From Sporodiniella umbellata (taxonomy: Eukaryota > Mucoromycota > Mucoromycetes > Mucorales > Rhizopodaceae), in assembly GCA_025677835.1 (NCBI GenBank), contig JAIXMR010000167.1, positions 1 to 32,441 on the forward strand: a stretch of 32,441 bases of DNA, written 5' to 3'. The position numbers and the translations under genes were made by a program. Below are positions 31,871-32,441 of this stretch, in pieces. The notes beneath the pieces were generated by a model. It was given only the letters and a program-made list of their open reading frames with translations. It ran no database searches and was not told the DNA's origin. Positions within the stretch are counted from its first letter, which is position 1, and every line of letters starts with the position of its first letter.

Positions 31871-32441
31871 ATGAACCCATTCAGCAATCATTACGATAAA
31901 GGGAAATCTAGCTCAGGACAAATCAACCTTTCAAAATCCAATAGTGATCTTTTTAAAAGAGCAACAGAAAGAGCTTTAGCTTCAGAGCATGCCTCTAAAA
32001 GAGCCAGAGGGATATATAGTGACAGCCAATATTACAGTGATTACGGTCAACCTACAACATCAAACTTCTCGTACAAAAAAACACTACAAGAGTCTAATTT
32101 GCCAGAATCTGGTCATTACTACTCTCAGCCAGTTCAATCAGTAGCAAATAGATATCGCGACCACATTCCTAGCCTAGGAGTGATAGAGGAAAATAGATTG
32201 AGAGAACAGAATGAAATTGTAAGAAAAACGCTGAATAACGCTTCTGGTTTACATTTTGATAACAAAAGAGTAATTTTTTAGTTGCAATCAAAGTTGTCAG
32301 TTGTAATAGAGGACTATCAGCAACTAGTAGCTTTGAGGTATACAGAGCCTGAAAGCTCTCTTTTGGAACAGGAAAAGATTATTGAAGAAATCAACAAAAG
32401 TAAATATAGAAATACAAAAACAATTGTAATGTATGGTTGCA
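31871..32441 (+). CDS. Coiled-coil protein, 5' part only (possibly Csm1/Pcs1-like)
   Basis: Partial gene cut by the window end. Exon 1 is 31871-32218; a 63-nt intron (GTAAGA..TTTTTTAG, 32219-32281) leads in frame to exon 2 from 32282. Without splicing the frame ends at 32281. The first 100 residues are polar and basic (FKRATERALASEHASKRARG) and probably disordered. From ENRLREQNEI onward the chain is a coiled coil: KLSVVIEDYQQLVALRYTEP and LLEQEKIIEEINK. The YxxLxxLRxTEPE pattern recalls the coiled coil before the Csm1/Pcs1 chromosome-segregation domain, but the diagnostic domain lies beyond the window. A possible further donor is at 32400. Confidence 0.6.

Overview
The window is nuclear DNA of a fungus, most probably an early-diverging one of the Mucoromycota (order Mucorales or close). 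The reasons are many short introns (about 40-105 nt, GT..AG), AT-rich intergenic DNA full of long A/T homopolymers, and a delta-12 desaturase whose N-terminus and His boxes look like Mucorales FAD2. This assignment is an inference from gene content. Fifteen protein genes can be supported, fourteen complete and one cut by the right edge. Thirteen need splicing, and I built their exon models by hand from splice sites, reading phase and protein-family resemblance.

Layout. 1-12,360 is gene-dense: an R3HCC1L/RRM-like gene (+), cytochrome c (-), a mitochondrial carrier (-), the protein kinase IKS1 (-, nine exons), pyrroline-5-carboxylate reductase (+), TSR2 (+), a PARP-type zinc-finger protein (-) and a secreted CAP/PR-1 protein (-). 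12,360-15,900 has no recognisable gene. 15,904-18,990 holds a divergent pair: the PET8-type S-adenosylmethionine carrier (-) and a ten-exon CECR5/HDHD5-like HAD hydrolase (+). 18,991-22,800 is gene-poor but carries fragments that look like decayed coding sequence. The delta-12 desaturase (+) lies at 22,902-24,121. Another gene-poor block runs to 27,760. The right end holds PEX11 (-), eEF1B alpha (-), intronless thymidylate synthase (-) and, divergent from it, the start of a coiled-coil protein gene (+).

The genes are housekeeping functions, not one pathway. Several act in or on mitochondria (cytochrome c, two carriers, probably P5C reductase and the HAD protein), but nothing shows co-regulation. 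The best regulatory signal is the 142-bp promoter shared by thymidylate synthase and the coiled-coil gene, which holds a perfect SCB-type box and a near-MCB box.

No new multi-gene system, CRISPR array, tRNA or intact transposon was found. The points most worth checking are exons that plain ORF finding misses (a membrane-segment exon in IKS1, a 9-nt microexon in the HAD gene, the true C-terminus of PEX11, a 12-nt last coding exon in cytochrome c), several strong hairpins including interleaved stems between PEX11 and eEF1B, and the decayed coding block.
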